From positions 6,599,001 to 6,663,000 of the forward strand of contig NZ_CP029617.1 of NCBI RefSeq assembly GCF_003945545.1: DNA of 64,000 bases. Reading direction: 5' to 3'. Within the stretch, counting starts at the first letter, position 1. Each line of letters begins with the position of its first letter. Source of the stretch: Streptomyces sp. WAC 01529. Its GTDB lineage: Bacteria > Actinomycetota > Actinomycetes > Streptomycetales > Streptomycetaceae. The notes beneath the pieces are model-generated. The model did not search any database. It was given only the letters and a program-made list of their open reading frames with translations, and was not told where the DNA came from. Positions 25,808-34,294 of this stretch are shown piece by piece. The position numbers and the translations under genes are program-made.

Positions 25808-26800
25808 ATGCGTCGAGACATACCGCCCCTCGCCGAGGTGCGCCGCATCACTCAGAAGAAGCGCGACGCGTGGTGGACCGTGTTGCTTGTCGACCCGGTC
25901 GCCACGCCGCTCGTGCGGTTCACCGCGATGCGCACGAGAATCACGCCCAACCAGATCACGTGGGGCGCGTTCCTTCTCGGTCTCGGCTCCGCCGCGTGCT
26001 TCGCGCTCGGTGACTGGAAGTGGCTCGCTCTCGGCGCCGTCATCTACCACCTCAGCTTCATCCTCGACTGCATGGACGGCAAGATCGCCCGCCTCACCGG
26101 GCAGGGCTCGGTCTTCGGCGCCTGGCTCGACTTCGTCTTCGACCGGATCCGCGTCATGGTGTGCGGCGTCGCCCTGATGGGCGGCCAGTACGACCGCACG
26201 GGCGACACCCTCTACATCTGGCTGGCGCTCGCCGTCGTGGCGCTCGACACCCTGCGTTACATCAACTCGCTGGAGATCTTCAAGATCCGCCACTCCATGC
26301 GCAAGCAGATCAAGTCGCGCATGCGGGCCGCGCGGCGCGCGCAGAACCAGGCGGAGCTGGCCTTCATGGAGGACCTGCTGCGCGACAACCCCTCGGCGGA
26401 CATCGAGCAGGACCTCCAGCGCGCGGCGGGCGAGGCCGCGTACGACCCGGAGCCGGCCGAGGGGACCGGTGCCGACGGGGAGGCGGCACCGGCCGCCCCC
26501 AGGCCCCAGGTGATCGACCTGCACCAGGAGTTCCGGCGGAAGTTCCCCGCCTATCTGCGGGCCCGCTCGTTCCTGCTGCGCCACCGCATACGCGCACACC
26601 TGGTGAGCGGCATCGAGTTCCAGATGGGCGTCTTCATGATCGGCCCGCTCTTCGACGTGGTGGTGCCCGCGACGATCGTCTCCGGCGCGCTCCTGCTCGT
26701 CTTCGAACTGGCCATCATCTACAAGCTGCTGCTCTCGACGAGGGACTTCACGCGGACCATCGACTCCTTCGAGGAGCAGAAGGTCCCCGCCGCGGCATAG
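25808..26800 (+). CDS. CDP-alcohol phosphatidyltransferase family protein
   Basis: This 330-residue membrane enzyme carries the CDP-alcohol phosphatidyltransferase signature D-x2-D-G-x2-A-R-x8-G-x3-D-x3-D, read here as DCMDGKIAR...GAWLDFVFD (about residues 82-107). Such enzymes move a phosphoalcohol from a CDP-linked donor. About six helices are visible, but a charged cytoplasmic insert of roughly 70 residues (about 175-245) splits helices 4 and 5, which is not part of the usual PgsA or CdsA fold. The acceptor is unknown. The ATG at 25808 follows AGGAAG; TTG at 25799 is too close to it. A strong terminator follows the gene. Confidence 0.9.
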   Translation: MRRDIPPLAEVRRITQKKRDAWWTVLLVDPVATPLVRFTAMRTRITPNQITWGAFLLGLGSAACFALGDWKWLALGAVIYHLSFILDCMDGKIARLTGQGSVFGAWLDFVFDRIRVMVCGVALMGGQYDRTGDTLYIWLALAVVALDTLRYINSLEIFKIRHSMRKQIKSRMRAARRAQNQAELAFMEDLLRDNPSADIEQDLQRAAGEAAYDPEPAEGTGADGEAAPAAPRPQVIDLHQEFRRKFPAYLRARSFLLRHRIRAHLVSGIEFQMGVFMIGPLFDVVVPATIVSGALLLVFELAIIYKLLLSTRDFTRTIDSFEEQKVPAAA

Positions 26801-26817
26801 TCCGCGCTCCGTACGCG

Positions 26818-26858
26818 CGACACCGGGCGGGCTGGAATCTCCAGCCCGCCCGGTGTCG
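26818..26858 (+). terminator. Strong hairpin terminator
   Basis: A perfect 18-bp inverted repeat, CGACACCGGGCGGGCTGG (26818-26835) and its complement (26841-26858), encloses a five-base loop AATCT. It begins 18 bases after the phosphatidyltransferase stop. There is no U-run after it, as usual for GC-rich actinobacteria. Confidence 0.85.
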
Positions 26859-26916
26859 TGTCCGGCCCGGTGTTGTGTCCGGCTCGGCGTCGTCTCCCGC
26901 CCGGTGTCGCGCGTGG
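26849..26916. repeat. Four-copy 17-bp tandem repeat
   Basis: Four tandem units with exact period 17 start at 26849, 26866, 26883 and 26900. The first is CCCGGTGTCGTGTCCGG, the second differs by one base, and units three and four are more diverged. The first unit is part of the right arm of the preceding terminator hairpin, so the repeat may have grown by slippage from it. Confidence 0.8.
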
Positions 26917-27201
26917 GGCGCAAAGAGCTTGCTGTTACCCGGAGTTGGGGCGTTTGAGCGGCGAGATGTCCGTTCCGGTGCTCCAGGTCCCGTTTGTTAT
27001 TACGAAAGCTTGTTGAACAAGTCACAGCTGTATGTAGGTATTGATCTGCGCGCGTCAATCGGTCAGGGTTTCGTCCCAACACCCGGAGATCTTCCGGGCG
27101 TCAGGGCGCGTCGCGGCGAACTTGCCGTCACGGCACGCCCTGGGCAAGACAGCTGAATACCCCCCACATCCCCCCACACAGCACTGAGGAGACCCCTCTT
27201 C
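26917..27201 (+). promoter_or_regulatory. Long leader and promoter region of the subtilisin gene
   Basis: This interval holds no ORF I can support. It contains an unusually AT-rich patch at about 26990-27050 with a perfect inverted repeat CTTGTT-G-AACAAG (27009-27021), a likely operator or promoter element. Just before the gene, TGAGGAGACC supplies a ribosome binding site for the ATG at 27202. Confidence 0.45.
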
Positions 27202-28410
27202 ATGGCAACTCACAAGCGTGCCCGCACGATGAAGCTCACCGCCGCGATAGCCACCACCGCCACCGCGGTCGGCGTGACGGTCTTCGCCACCTCCTTCGCC
27301 GGTGCGGCCACCCCCGCCGAGGGCAAGGTCTACGGCGCGGACGCCAAGGGCGCCGTCGCCGGCAGCTACATCGTGATGCTCGACGAGAAGGCCGACAAGG
27401 ACGCCAAGTCCGACCTCGCCGAGGAGTACGGCGGCGAGCTGAAGCGGAACTACTCCTCCGCCCTCAACGGCTTCTCCGCCAAGGGCCTGAGCGAGACCGA
27501 GGCCAAGCGCCTGGCCGCCGACCCGGCCGTCGGCAAGGTCGTCCAGTCGAAGAAGTTCACCATCGACGCCACCCAGGACAACCCGCCGTCGTGGGGCCTG
27601 GACCGCATCGACCAGGCGGACACCGCCGCCGACAGCAAGTACACCTACCCGGACGCCGCGGGCGAGGGCGTCACCGCGTACGTCATCGACACGGGCGTCC
27701 GCGTCAGCCACAAGGACTTCGGCGGCCGCGCCACCTCCGGCTTCGACGCCATCGACAACGACGACAACGCCGACGACGGCAACGGCCACGGCACGCACGT
27801 CGCCGGGACCATCGCCGGCGAGTCGCACGGCGTCGCCAAGAAGGCGAAGATCGTCGCGGTCCGCGTCCTGGACGACCAGGGCTCGGGCACCACCGAGCAG
27901 GTCGTCGCGGGCATCGACTGGGTCACCAAGAACCACCAGGGCCCCTCCGTCGCCAACATGAGCCTCGGTGGCGGCGCGGACGAGGCGCTCGACGCCGCCG
28001 TCCAGAAGGCCATCGCCGCGGGCGTCACCTTCGCGGTGGCCGCGGGCAACGAGTCGGCCGACGCCTCCCAGGGCTCCCCGGCCCGCGTGAAGGAGGCCAT
28101 CACGGTCGCCTCCTCCACCAAGGACGACCAGCAGTCGGACTTCTCCAACTTCGGTTCCTCCGTGGACATCTACGCCCCGGGCTCGGACATCACGTCCGCC
28201 TGGAACACCGGTGACGACGCCACCAAGACCATCTCCGGTACGTCGATGGCGACCCCGCACGTCGTGGGCGCCGCCGCCGTCTACGTCGCCGCCCACCCGG
28301 ACGCCAAGCCCGCCGACGTCGCCAAGGCCCTGACCGACGGCGCCACCCCCGACAAGATCTCCAACCCGAGCGCGGGCACGCCCAACAAGCTCCTGAAGGT
28401 CGTCGAGTAA
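27202..28410 (+). CDS. Secreted S8 family serine protease (subtilisin-like)
   Basis: This 402-residue protease is exported and self-processed. A signal peptide (to about residue 36, cleavage near AGAA) is followed by an inhibitor I9 propeptide (about 50-125, SYIVMLDEKAD ... GKVVQSKKF) and the catalytic domain. The triad is Asp163 (VIDTGV), His196 (GHGTHVAGT) and Ser348 (GTSMATPH); Asn283 (AAGNES) shapes the oxyanion hole. It has no C-terminal P domain or secretion domain. Acidic DNDDNADDGNG before the His likely binds calcium. A long leader upstream suggests regulated, probably growth-phase-dependent expression. A hairpin terminator follows. Confidence 0.96.
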   Translation: MATHKRARTMKLTAAIATTATAVGVTVFATSFAGAATPAEGKVYGADAKGAVAGSYIVMLDEKADKDAKSDLAEEYGGELKRNYSSALNGFSAKGLSETEAKRLAADPAVGKVVQSKKFTIDATQDNPPSWGLDRIDQADTAADSKYTYPDAAGEGVTAYVIDTGVRVSHKDFGGRATSGFDAIDNDDNADDGNGHGTHVAGTIAGESHGVAKKAKIVAVRVLDDQGSGTTEQVVAGIDWVTKNHQGPSVANMSLGGGADEALDAAVQKAIAAGVTFAVAAGNESADASQGSPARVKEAITVASSTKDDQQSDFSNFGSSVDIYAPGSDITSAWNTGDDATKTISGTSMATPHVVGAAAVYVAAHPDAKPADVAKALTDGATPDKISNPSAGTPNKLLKVVE

Positions 28411-28430
28411 CCCTCGCCGCCCGCCGAGCC

Positions 28431-28469
28431 GCGGCCGTCGTGCCCACCCCCACGGGGCACGGCGGCCGC
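28431..28469 (+). terminator. Hairpin terminator after the subtilisin gene
   Basis: GCGGCCGTCGTGCCC (28431-28445) pairs with GGGCACGGCGGCCGC (28455-28469) with one mismatch. A TTTA follows, giving a weak U-tract. It sits 21 bases after the protease stop. Confidence 0.75.
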
Positions 28470-28483
28470 TTTATGGTGTGCGC

Positions 28484-29056
28484 ATGACGACCAAGACATA
28501 CGCGGCCCTCCTGCGCGGCATCAACGTGGGCGGCCACAAGAAGGTGCCGATGGCGCGGCTGCGCACCCTCCTGGAGGGGCTCGGGCACGGCGACGTACGG
28601 ACGTATCTGCAGAGCGGAAACGTGGTCTTCACCGCGGACCGGGGCGACGAGGACTCACTCGCCGCCGAACTGCGGACGGCGATCGAGGAGCACTTCGGCT
28701 TCACCGTCGACGTGCTGGTGCGCGACGGCGCGTATCTGCGGGCGGTGGCGGACGCCTGCCCGTTCCCCGCGGCCGATCTCGAGGCGAAGCAGCTCCACGT
28801 CACCTACTTCTCCGCGCCGGTCGACGCGGCCCGCTTCGCCGCCATCGACCAACCCGCTTTCCTCCCCGAGGAGTTCAAGCTCGGCGACCGCGCCCTTTAT
28901 CTCTACGCGCCCGAAGGGCTCGGCCGCTCCAAGCTCGGCGAGCAGCTGTCGCGACCCGCCCTGAACAAGGGTCTCATCGCCACCAGCCGCAACTGGAACA
29001 CCGTCACCCGACTCGTGGAGATGACCCGTGAGGGCGGCCCGGAAGCCGTGAGGTGA
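28484..29056 (+). CDS. DUF1697 family protein
   Basis: This 190-residue protein belongs to the DUF1697 family, whose function is unknown. The family opening (YAALLRGINVGGHKKVPM) and the SGNVVF and FLPEEFKLGDRALYLYAP segments (the latter split at FLPEEFK) are visible. The ATG at 28484 is chosen over GTG at 28478. Its last 53 bases overlap the convergent GNAT gene, so the two 3' ends are coding on both strands. Confidence 0.85.
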   Translation: MTTKTYAALLRGINVGGHKKVPMARLRTLLEGLGHGDVRTYLQSGNVVFTADRGDEDSLAAELRTAIEEHFGFTVDVLVRDGAYLRAVADACPFPAADLEAKQLHVTYFSAPVDAARFAAIDQPAFLPEEFKLGDRALYLYAPEGLGRSKLGEQLSRPALNKGLIATSRNWNTVTRLVEMTREGGPEAVR

Positions 29057-29546
29057 GCAGCAGCGTGGTCCTGCCGTCCTCCTCCGGCACCTCGCGTGCC
29101 TGGGTGTAGCCGAGGCGCTTGAGGACGGCGAGGGAGGCGGTGTTCTCCGAGTCCACGGTGGCGTGCACCTCGGCCAGGCCCAGGGACTCATGTCCGTACG
29201 AGGTCAGGAGCCGCGCCAGCTCGGTCCCGAGCCCGAGACCCCAGGTCTGTCTGGTCAGGCCGTAGACGATCTCGTGACCGTTGAGCCAGGTCTCGGGCGA
29301 GGGCTTGATCTCGGCGTGCCCGACATAGCGCCCCTCGTGACGGACCGCCCACACGGGAAAGCGCTCCTCGGCGTAGACGAGATCGAATATCCGACCGAAC
29401 AGCGCCCGGTCCTCCGCCGCGCTCTGCATCCCGTCCCCGAACCAGCGGCCCACGGCCTCGTCCTGGAACAGCGCCACGAAGTCCGCCTCGTCGGCGGTGG
29501 CATAGGCGGAGAGGGCAAGGCGTTCGGACCGCAGTTCGGGTGTCAT
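29004..29546 (-). CDS. GNAT family N-acetyltransferase (RimJ/RimL-like)
   Basis: This 180-residue protein has the GNAT fold typical of the RimJ branch: LRSERLALSAY at the start, the acetyl-CoA loop in QTWGLGLGTELARLLTSYG (residues around 105), and ENTASLAVLKRLGYT near the end. It probably acetylates an N-terminal amine, an amino acid or a small molecule. The ATG at 29546 gives normal length; the longer in-frame reading upstream belongs to neighbouring genes in other frames. It is convergent and overlaps DUF1697 by 53 bases. Confidence 0.85.
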   Translation of the reverse strand: MTPELRSERLALSAYATADEADFVALFQDEAVGRWFGDGMQSAAEDRALFGRIFDLVYAEERFPVWAVRHEGRYVGHAEIKPSPETWLNGHEIVYGLTRQTWGLGLGTELARLLTSYGHESLGLAEVHATVDSENTASLAVLKRLGYTQAREVPEEDGRTTLLLTSRLPGRPHGSSPRVG

Positions 29547-29587
29547 CCGCGTGACGGTAGGGGCGAGAGGTGGGCGAGGCAAGCGGT

Positions 29588-30445
29588 TTACCCCACCGTG
29601 CGGGGGAGTCCGATGGGGTTGGGGTAGGGCAGGATGCCGGAGTTCTGCACGGCCCGGGACGCCGGATGGAGGGTGGCGAGGAGATTGTCGAGCACCGGGG
29701 CGGGGAGCGGGCGCAGCAGCCGGTCCGTCAGGCGATCCGTGTCGTCCTCGATCAACTCCCGTTCCGTCAGCCCCCGGTCCGTCACCCGGCCCGCCGGGTC
29801 GATGAGCCCGCGGCCGCGCAGACGGTCCACGGAGACCTCCCACTCCTCCTCGCTCCACCCGCGGTCCTGGCGGATACGGGCCGTGTCCACCCGGCCCGTC
29901 GCGGCGGCCAGCGCGAGGGCCTCGCGGGCGTCCAGGCCGTGGTCGGCGAGCACCGAGATATGCGCGTCCCCCCGGAACTCGCGTACGCACGTGGCCAGTT
30001 GCCACAGCCGCTCGACCGGATCGGCGCGGTCCGCCAGATCGCGGTTGGCGGCGAACAGCGGGCGGGCCAGCGGCGGGGCGTCCGCGACGAGCGCGGTCAG
30101 CGGCGGATTGGCCGACGTCGTCAGTATGGCGATGTCCGGAAGGAGTTGGCGCAGGGCGCGGGCCGCGAGCCGGGCCCGCTCCTCGACGACCCGGTCCGGT
30201 GAGGCGTACTCCCACGCCGAGGGGAGGGCGCGCGCCACCATGCCCGGCGCGAAGACACCGAGCGCCGCCGACGCGACGCCGGGCCCCACCCGGCCCATCG
30301 GGGCGGTACGGGCGGCGAAGTACCCCATCCAGAAGCCCTTGAGGCCCACCGCCCGGCCGAGGCCGCGGCAGCGCTCCTCGAAGTAGATCACCGCGTGCAG
30401 AGGTTCGGTCCGCAGCCACAGCGTGCGGGAACGGCTCGGGGTCAT
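29588..30445 (-). CDS. SCO6745 family protein
   Basis: This 285-residue protein matches the actinobacterial SCO6745 family. An RTLWLRTEPLHAVIYFEE opening and GLKGFWMGYFAARTAPMG are typical, and the C-terminal half resembles a winged helix-turn-helix (about 200-265). The family lies within a group of MarR-like proteins, some associated with natural-product regulators, but no function is proven. It is 42 bases upstream of the GNAT gene on the same strand and may be cotranscribed with it. Start ATG at 30445. Confidence 0.75.
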   Translation of the reverse strand: MTPSRSRTLWLRTEPLHAVIYFEERCRGLGRAVGLKGFWMGYFAARTAPMGRVGPGVASAALGVFAPGMVARALPSAWEYASPDRVVEERARLAARALRQLLPDIAILTTSANPPLTALVADAPPLARPLFAANRDLADRADPVERLWQLATCVREFRGDAHISVLADHGLDAREALALAAATGRVDTARIRQDRGWSEEEWEVSVDRLRGRGLIDPAGRVTDRGLTERELIEDDTDRLTDRLLRPLPAPVLDNLLATLHPASRAVQNSGILPYPNPIGLPRTVG

Positions 30446-30456
30446 GGACCCACAAG

Positions 30457-31221
30457 CTAGGCCAGTGCGGGAATCCGCGCCAGAGGAGCAACAGGGCAGG
30501 TGTCCGGCGCGTACGTCTCGTCGTAGCGCCGTACCAGCAGCCGCGCCACCTCGGGCGCCGGACCGAGGACGTCAGCCAGTACGTCGGCCTCCGCCGCGCC
30601 CCGCGCGATGCGGTCCGGCAGGAACCCGGGCGCGAGGACGTAGGGCGCCACGGCCACCTGACGTACGCCCGGCACGGCACGCAGTGCGCGCACGGCGTCC
30701 TCGGTGCGCGGCAGGGATGCGGAGGCGAACGCAGGCCGCACGGCACACCAACCGGTGAGCCGCCACTCCCGCGCGATTTCAGCGATCACTGCGATCGCCT
30801 CCGGGTCGGATGACCCCGCCGAGGCCAGCACGACCCCGGTCGAGGACTTGTCGGCGGGGTCGAGCCCCGCCTCGTACAACCGCTGCTCCAGGGCCGAGAG
30901 GAGGAGCGGGGAGGGGCCGAGGACCGCGGCCTGGCGGATGCGCAGGGCCGCGGGCGCCGCGCGCAGCACCGCCGGGATGTCCGCCTTCGCGTGGAACGCG
31001 CGCGTCAGCAGCAGCGGCAGCGCCACGACGTCCCGTACCCCTTCGGCCGCGAGCCGCTCCAGGACGCCCGGTACGGAAGGGGCGTTGAAGTCCAGGAAGC
31101 CCGTCTCCACCCGCAGCCCCGGGCGCAGCGACCGCACCCGGCGCGCCAGCGCGTGCACGGTCTCGGCGTGCCGCGGGTCACGGCTGCCGTGGGCGATGAC
31201 GAGGAGCACGGGTCGGTACAT
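30457..31221 (-). CDS. Sirohydrochlorin chelatase family protein
   Basis: This 254-residue protein is a CbiX/SirB-type class II chelatase. The N-terminal half has the metal-binding His in AHGSRDPRHAE and a second conserved His in RAFHAKADIP; the C-terminal half repeats the fold. It would insert iron (or cobalt) into sirohydrochlorin, supplying the siroheme needed by the sulfite reductase encoded at 38091-39788. It is the last gene of the sulfur locus, seven bases after the permease stop, which supports a siroheme role over cobalamin. Confidence 0.85.
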   Translation of the reverse strand: MYRPVLLVIAHGSRDPRHAETVHALARRVRSLRPGLRVETGFLDFNAPSVPGVLERLAAEGVRDVVALPLLLTRAFHAKADIPAVLRAAPAALRIRQAAVLGPSPLLLSALEQRLYEAGLDPADKSSTGVVLASAGSSDPEAIAVIAEIAREWRLTGWCAVRPAFASASLPRTEDAVRALRAVPGVRQVAVAPYVLAPGFLPDRIARGAAEADVLADVLGPAPEVARLLVRRYDETYAPDTCPVAPLARIPALA

Positions 31222-31227
31222 GGCGTG

Positions 31228-32124
31228 TCAGCTCTTCACGAGGAGGCCGCGGCCGCGCAGCACGCGCCGCTCCAACGGGCTGAAGATGAGCAGGTCGATG
31301 GCGATGCCGACGATCAGGATGAGGAAGATGGCCAGGAAGATCATGGGCATGGAGCTGGCGTTGCGGCCGTTCTCCAGGAGCTGCCCGAGGCCCACGCCCA
31401 GCTCCGGCGAGGACGCGATGATCTCGGCGGCCATCAGGGACCGCCAGGAGAACGCCCAGCCCTGCTTGAGCCCCGCGAGATAGCCGGGCAGCGCCGCCGG
31501 GAGGACGATGTGCCAGGTGTGCCTGAGGCCCGTGGCGCCGAGCGTGCGGCCCGCGCGCAGGAAGAGCGGCGGCACCTGGTCGACGCCCGACACCAGGCCG
31601 TTGGCGATGGAGGGCACGGCGCCGAGCAGGATCACCGCGTACATCATCTTGTTCTCCAGGCCCAGCCAGAGCACGGCCGGCGGCACCCACGCCACCGACG
31701 GCAGCGACTGGAGTCCGGAGAGGATCGGGCCGATCGCGGCCCTGATGAACCGCACCCGGGCGACGATCAGGCCGAGCGGCGTACCGATCGCGAGGGCGAA
31801 CACGAAGCCGAGCAGCCCGCGCGAGACGGACGTCCAGATGTAGTCCAGGAGCGTGCCCTGGAGCCAGGCCTCGCGCACCTCGTTCCAGACCGCGGACGGC
31901 GAGGGCAGCTTGCTCGGGTCGTCGACGACCTTGAAGGAGACCAGCGCCTGCCAGACCACGAGGACGAGCAGCACCGCGGTGAGCGGCGGCAGCACCTTCT
32001 GCACCAGGACCTGGCGCACGGGCGTGCGGACGGGACCCGCGGTCGTCTCCAGCGCGTCGAGCCCCGCCTCGAGACCGGCGAGGTCCTGACTGTCCCCGGC
32101 CTCCTTCGTCTCAGTGCTGGCCAT
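31228..32124 (-). CDS. ssuC: Sulfonate/taurine-type ABC transporter permease
   Basis: This 298-residue permease has about six helices and the BPD-transport fold of the SsuC/TauC group, with the coupling segment LGATGLRHTWHIVLPAALPG (about 195-215). It moves aliphatic sulfonates or similar organosulfur compounds, or possibly sulfate esters. The ATG at 32124 has GGGGAG upstream; that at 32142 is an alternative. Its start overlaps the ATPase gene stop by 14 bases. It sits between the ATPase and the chelatase, consistent with organosulfur scavenging alongside sulfate assimilation. Confidence 0.88.
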   Translation of the reverse strand: MASTETKEAGDSQDLAGLEAGLDALETTAGPVRTPVRQVLVQKVLPPLTAVLLVLVVWQALVSFKVVDDPSKLPSPSAVWNEVREAWLQGTLLDYIWTSVSRGLLGFVFALAIGTPLGLIVARVRFIRAAIGPILSGLQSLPSVAWVPPAVLWLGLENKMMYAVILLGAVPSIANGLVSGVDQVPPLFLRAGRTLGATGLRHTWHIVLPAALPGYLAGLKQGWAFSWRSLMAAEIIASSPELGVGLGQLLENGRNASSMPMIFLAIFLILIVGIAIDLLIFSPLERRVLRGRGLLVKS

Positions 32125-32911
32125 GGCGGCGGATCTCCCCACGCAGTTGTTCGGTGATCTCGACGGACAGTTCCGCCACTGCGGAGTCCTCGATGCGGCG
32201 CGGGTGCGGGATGTCGACCCGCCACTCGTGCGCCACCCGGCCGGGACGCGACGAGAGGAGCACGACGCGCTGGGCGAGGCGCACGGCCTCGCGGACGTTG
32301 TGCGTGACGAAGAGGACGGAGACGTTCGTCTCGCGCCAGATGCGGGTCAGCTCGTCGTGCAGCACATCGCGCGTGATCGCGTCCAGCGCGGCGAACGGCT
32401 CGTCCATCAGCAGGAGCCTGCTGTCCTGCGCGAGCGCGCGGGCCAGCGCCACGCGCTGGCGCATGCCGCCGGACAGCTCGTGCACGCGCTTGCCGTACGC
32501 GCCGTGCAGCCGGACGAGTTCCAGCAGCTCCTCGGCTTTCGGGCGGCGCTCCGCCTTCGGTACGCCGCGCAGCTTCAGGGCGAGTTCGATGTTCTTGCCC
32601 GCGGTCAGCCACGGGAAGAGCGCGTGCTCCTGGAACATCAGGGCCGGGCGGCCGTCCGTCGCGATGGTGCCCGCCGACGGCTTGTCGAGCCCGGCCACCA
32701 GGTTGAGCAGAGTCGACTTCCCGCAGCCCGACGCGCCCAGGAGGGTGACGAACTCACCCGGCGCGACATCGAGCGTGATGTCGTCGAGGACGAGCTGGGA
32801 CCCGGCGGGGCCGGTGAAGGACTTCGATACGTGCTCGATCCGGGCGGCGTGCGTTGTCTCGGCGCGGATCTCCTCCGCGGCCTTGGCGAGGGTGGTCGCC
32901 ATGGTCGTCAC
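32111..32911 (-). CDS. ssuB: Sulfonate/taurine-type ABC transporter ATP-binding protein
   Basis: This 266-residue ABC ATPase powers the importer. Walker A is GASGCGKST, the Q-loop region is MFQEHALFPWL, the signature is LSGGMRQRVALAR, and Walker B is RLLLMDEPF with the switch His in FVTHNV. The close resemblance to SsuB/TauB and the adjacent permease and binding protein support organosulfur import. The start is the first of two in-frame ATGs (32911; 32902 is the other). It lies 27 bases downstream of the binding protein. Confidence 0.92.
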   Translation of the reverse strand: MTTMATTLAKAAEEIRAETTHAARIEHVSKSFTGPAGSQLVLDDITLDVAPGEFVTLLGASGCGKSTLLNLVAGLDKPSAGTIATDGRPALMFQEHALFPWLTAGKNIELALKLRGVPKAERRPKAEELLELVRLHGAYGKRVHELSGGMRQRVALARALAQDSRLLLMDEPFAALDAITRDVLHDELTRIWRETNVSVLFVTHNVREAVRLAQRVVLLSSRPGRVAHEWRVDIPHPRRIEDSAVAELSVEITEQLRGEIRRHGQH

Positions 32912-32938
32912 CTCCTGGGAACTGGTCGTCTGCCGGGC

Positions 32939-34042
32939 TTACTTGACGCCGAGGCCGGCGTCGGCGACCGGGGAGCCGCCCTCGGCCCGAAGGACCTTGT
33001 TCAGCGGGCCGAGGTCGTAGATGCCCTTGAGGTCGGGCTCTTCCAGGAGGCCGGCCTTGACCGCGTGGTCCGCCTCCGCTTCGAGGGTGGCGGCCAGCGG
33101 GTCGTTGGTCGTCCGGATCGACTTCCACGCCGGGTCGAGCACCTCGGCGGGGAGCGCCTTGCCGGAGTCCGCCTTGAGCTGGGCGTTCGCGGCGGCCTTC
33201 GCCTTGTCCGGGTTCTTCTCGATCCAGGCGTTGGTCCGTACGGCGCCGCGCAGCACGGCCTCGACGACCTTGGGGTGATCCTTCAGGAAGCTCTGCTTCA
33301 CGATGATGTTCGTGATCACGAACTTCTTGTCCGGCCAGAGGTCGGCCTCGTCGAGGAGCACCTTGCCGCCCTCGGCCACCAGCTTGGACGCGGTCGGCTC
33401 GGGCACCCAGGCACCGTCGATGGAACCGGACTTGTAGGCGTCCGGGGTGATCTTGTTGTCGGTGCGGACCACCGACACATCGCCCTTGCCGCTCTGCGCG
33501 TCGACGTCCCAGCCCTGCTCCGCGATCCAGTTGAGGAAGGCCACGTCCTGGGTGTTGCCGAGCTGCGGCGTCGCGATCTTCTTGCCCTTGACGTCGTCCA
33601 GGGACTTGATCTTCTTGGGGTTCACCACGAGCTTCACGCCACCGGAGGCCGAACCGCCGATGATGCGCAGGTTCTTCCCCCCGGACTTGGTGTAGCCGTT
33701 GATGGCGGGTGACGGGCCGATCCAGCCGATGTCGATGGAGCCCGCGTTCAGCGCCTCGATCTCCGAGGGGCCGGCGTTGAACTGCGAGTACTTCGCCTCC
33801 GTGCCGCCCAGCTCCTTCTGGAACAGGCCCTCGCGGTTGCCGACGAGCGCGGTGGCGTGGGTCAGGTTCGGGAAGTAACCGATCTTCACGCTGTCCAGGC
33901 CGTCGATCTTCTTCGCACCCGCGGCGACCTTGGACTTGCCGTCCTCGTCCGTCGCCTCGGAGCCGTAACCGCAGGCGCCGAGCGCCAGGGCCAGCAGGGG
34001 CAGGGCTGCCAGGGCGGCGAGCCGGGTACGCGGTGCAGGCAC
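32939..34042 (-). CDS. ssuA: Aliphatic-sulfonate-type solute-binding lipoprotein
   Basis: This 367-residue lipoprotein has a signal peptide ending in LALGACG (lipobox Cys at about 24) and an SsuA-like two-lobe fold: VKIGYFPNLTHATALVG, SIDIGWIGPSPAING and KSGSIDGAWVPEPTASKL are typical ligand-site blocks. It would capture sulfonates or related sulfur sources at the membrane surface. The start is GTG at 34042 with GAGAGGA upstream. About 250 bases separate it from cysN, so it may have its own promoter as well as readthrough from the cys genes. Confidence 0.9.
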   Translation of the reverse strand: MPAPRTRLAALAALPLLALALGACGYGSEATDEDGKSKVAAGAKKIDGLDSVKIGYFPNLTHATALVGNREGLFQKELGGTEAKYSQFNAGPSEIEALNAGSIDIGWIGPSPAINGYTKSGGKNLRIIGGSASGGVKLVVNPKKIKSLDDVKGKKIATPQLGNTQDVAFLNWIAEQGWDVDAQSGKGDVSVVRTDNKITPDAYKSGSIDGAWVPEPTASKLVAEGGKVLLDEADLWPDKKFVITNIIVKQSFLKDHPKVVEAVLRGAVRTNAWIEKNPDKAKAAANAQLKADSGKALPAEVLDPAWKSIRTTNDPLAATLEAEADHAVKAGLLEEPDLKGIYDLGPLNKVLRAEGGSPVADAGLGVK

Positions 34043-34191
34043 GGGAGGTGTTCCTCTCGTCGGCCCGGGCTCACGCCGTCAGGTCGTGGCCGGGAGGTCG
34101 GCAGGTCTTCGTCTTCGTACAGCAGGGCCCCGGAGGGCCGGACGGCAGGGGGTGCGCACGCGGTGCGCGCGCGCCTTCCCCGCCAGGGGCA

Positions 34192-34293
34192 TCACGCCAC
34201 ACATCGGGCGACTCCGCCCTGCCCGCTGCCGAGGGCGCCGCTGCCGATGCGGCCGCCCTCCTTCGCGAAGGTCGCGAACACGTCGTACGCCAT
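34192..34293 (-). CDS. Possible 33-residue peptide after cysN
   Basis: An ATG at 34293 opens one base after the cysN stop and reads 33 codons to a TGA at 34192 (opening MAYDVFATFAKEGG). The tight coupling and sensible composition make it possible, but it has no recognisable domain and could be chance in a GC-rich gap. The rest of the gap (34043-34191) shows nothing I can name. Confidence 0.25.
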   Translation of the reverse strand: MAYDVFATFAKEGGRIGSGALGSGQGGVARCVA

Positions 34294-34294
34294 G

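Noticed and set aside
29004..30746. Long minus-strand frame of 580 residues before the GNAT protein
   Set aside because: Only the last 180 residues are a GNAT enzyme; the upstream part is another frame of the SCO6745-type and chelatase genes.
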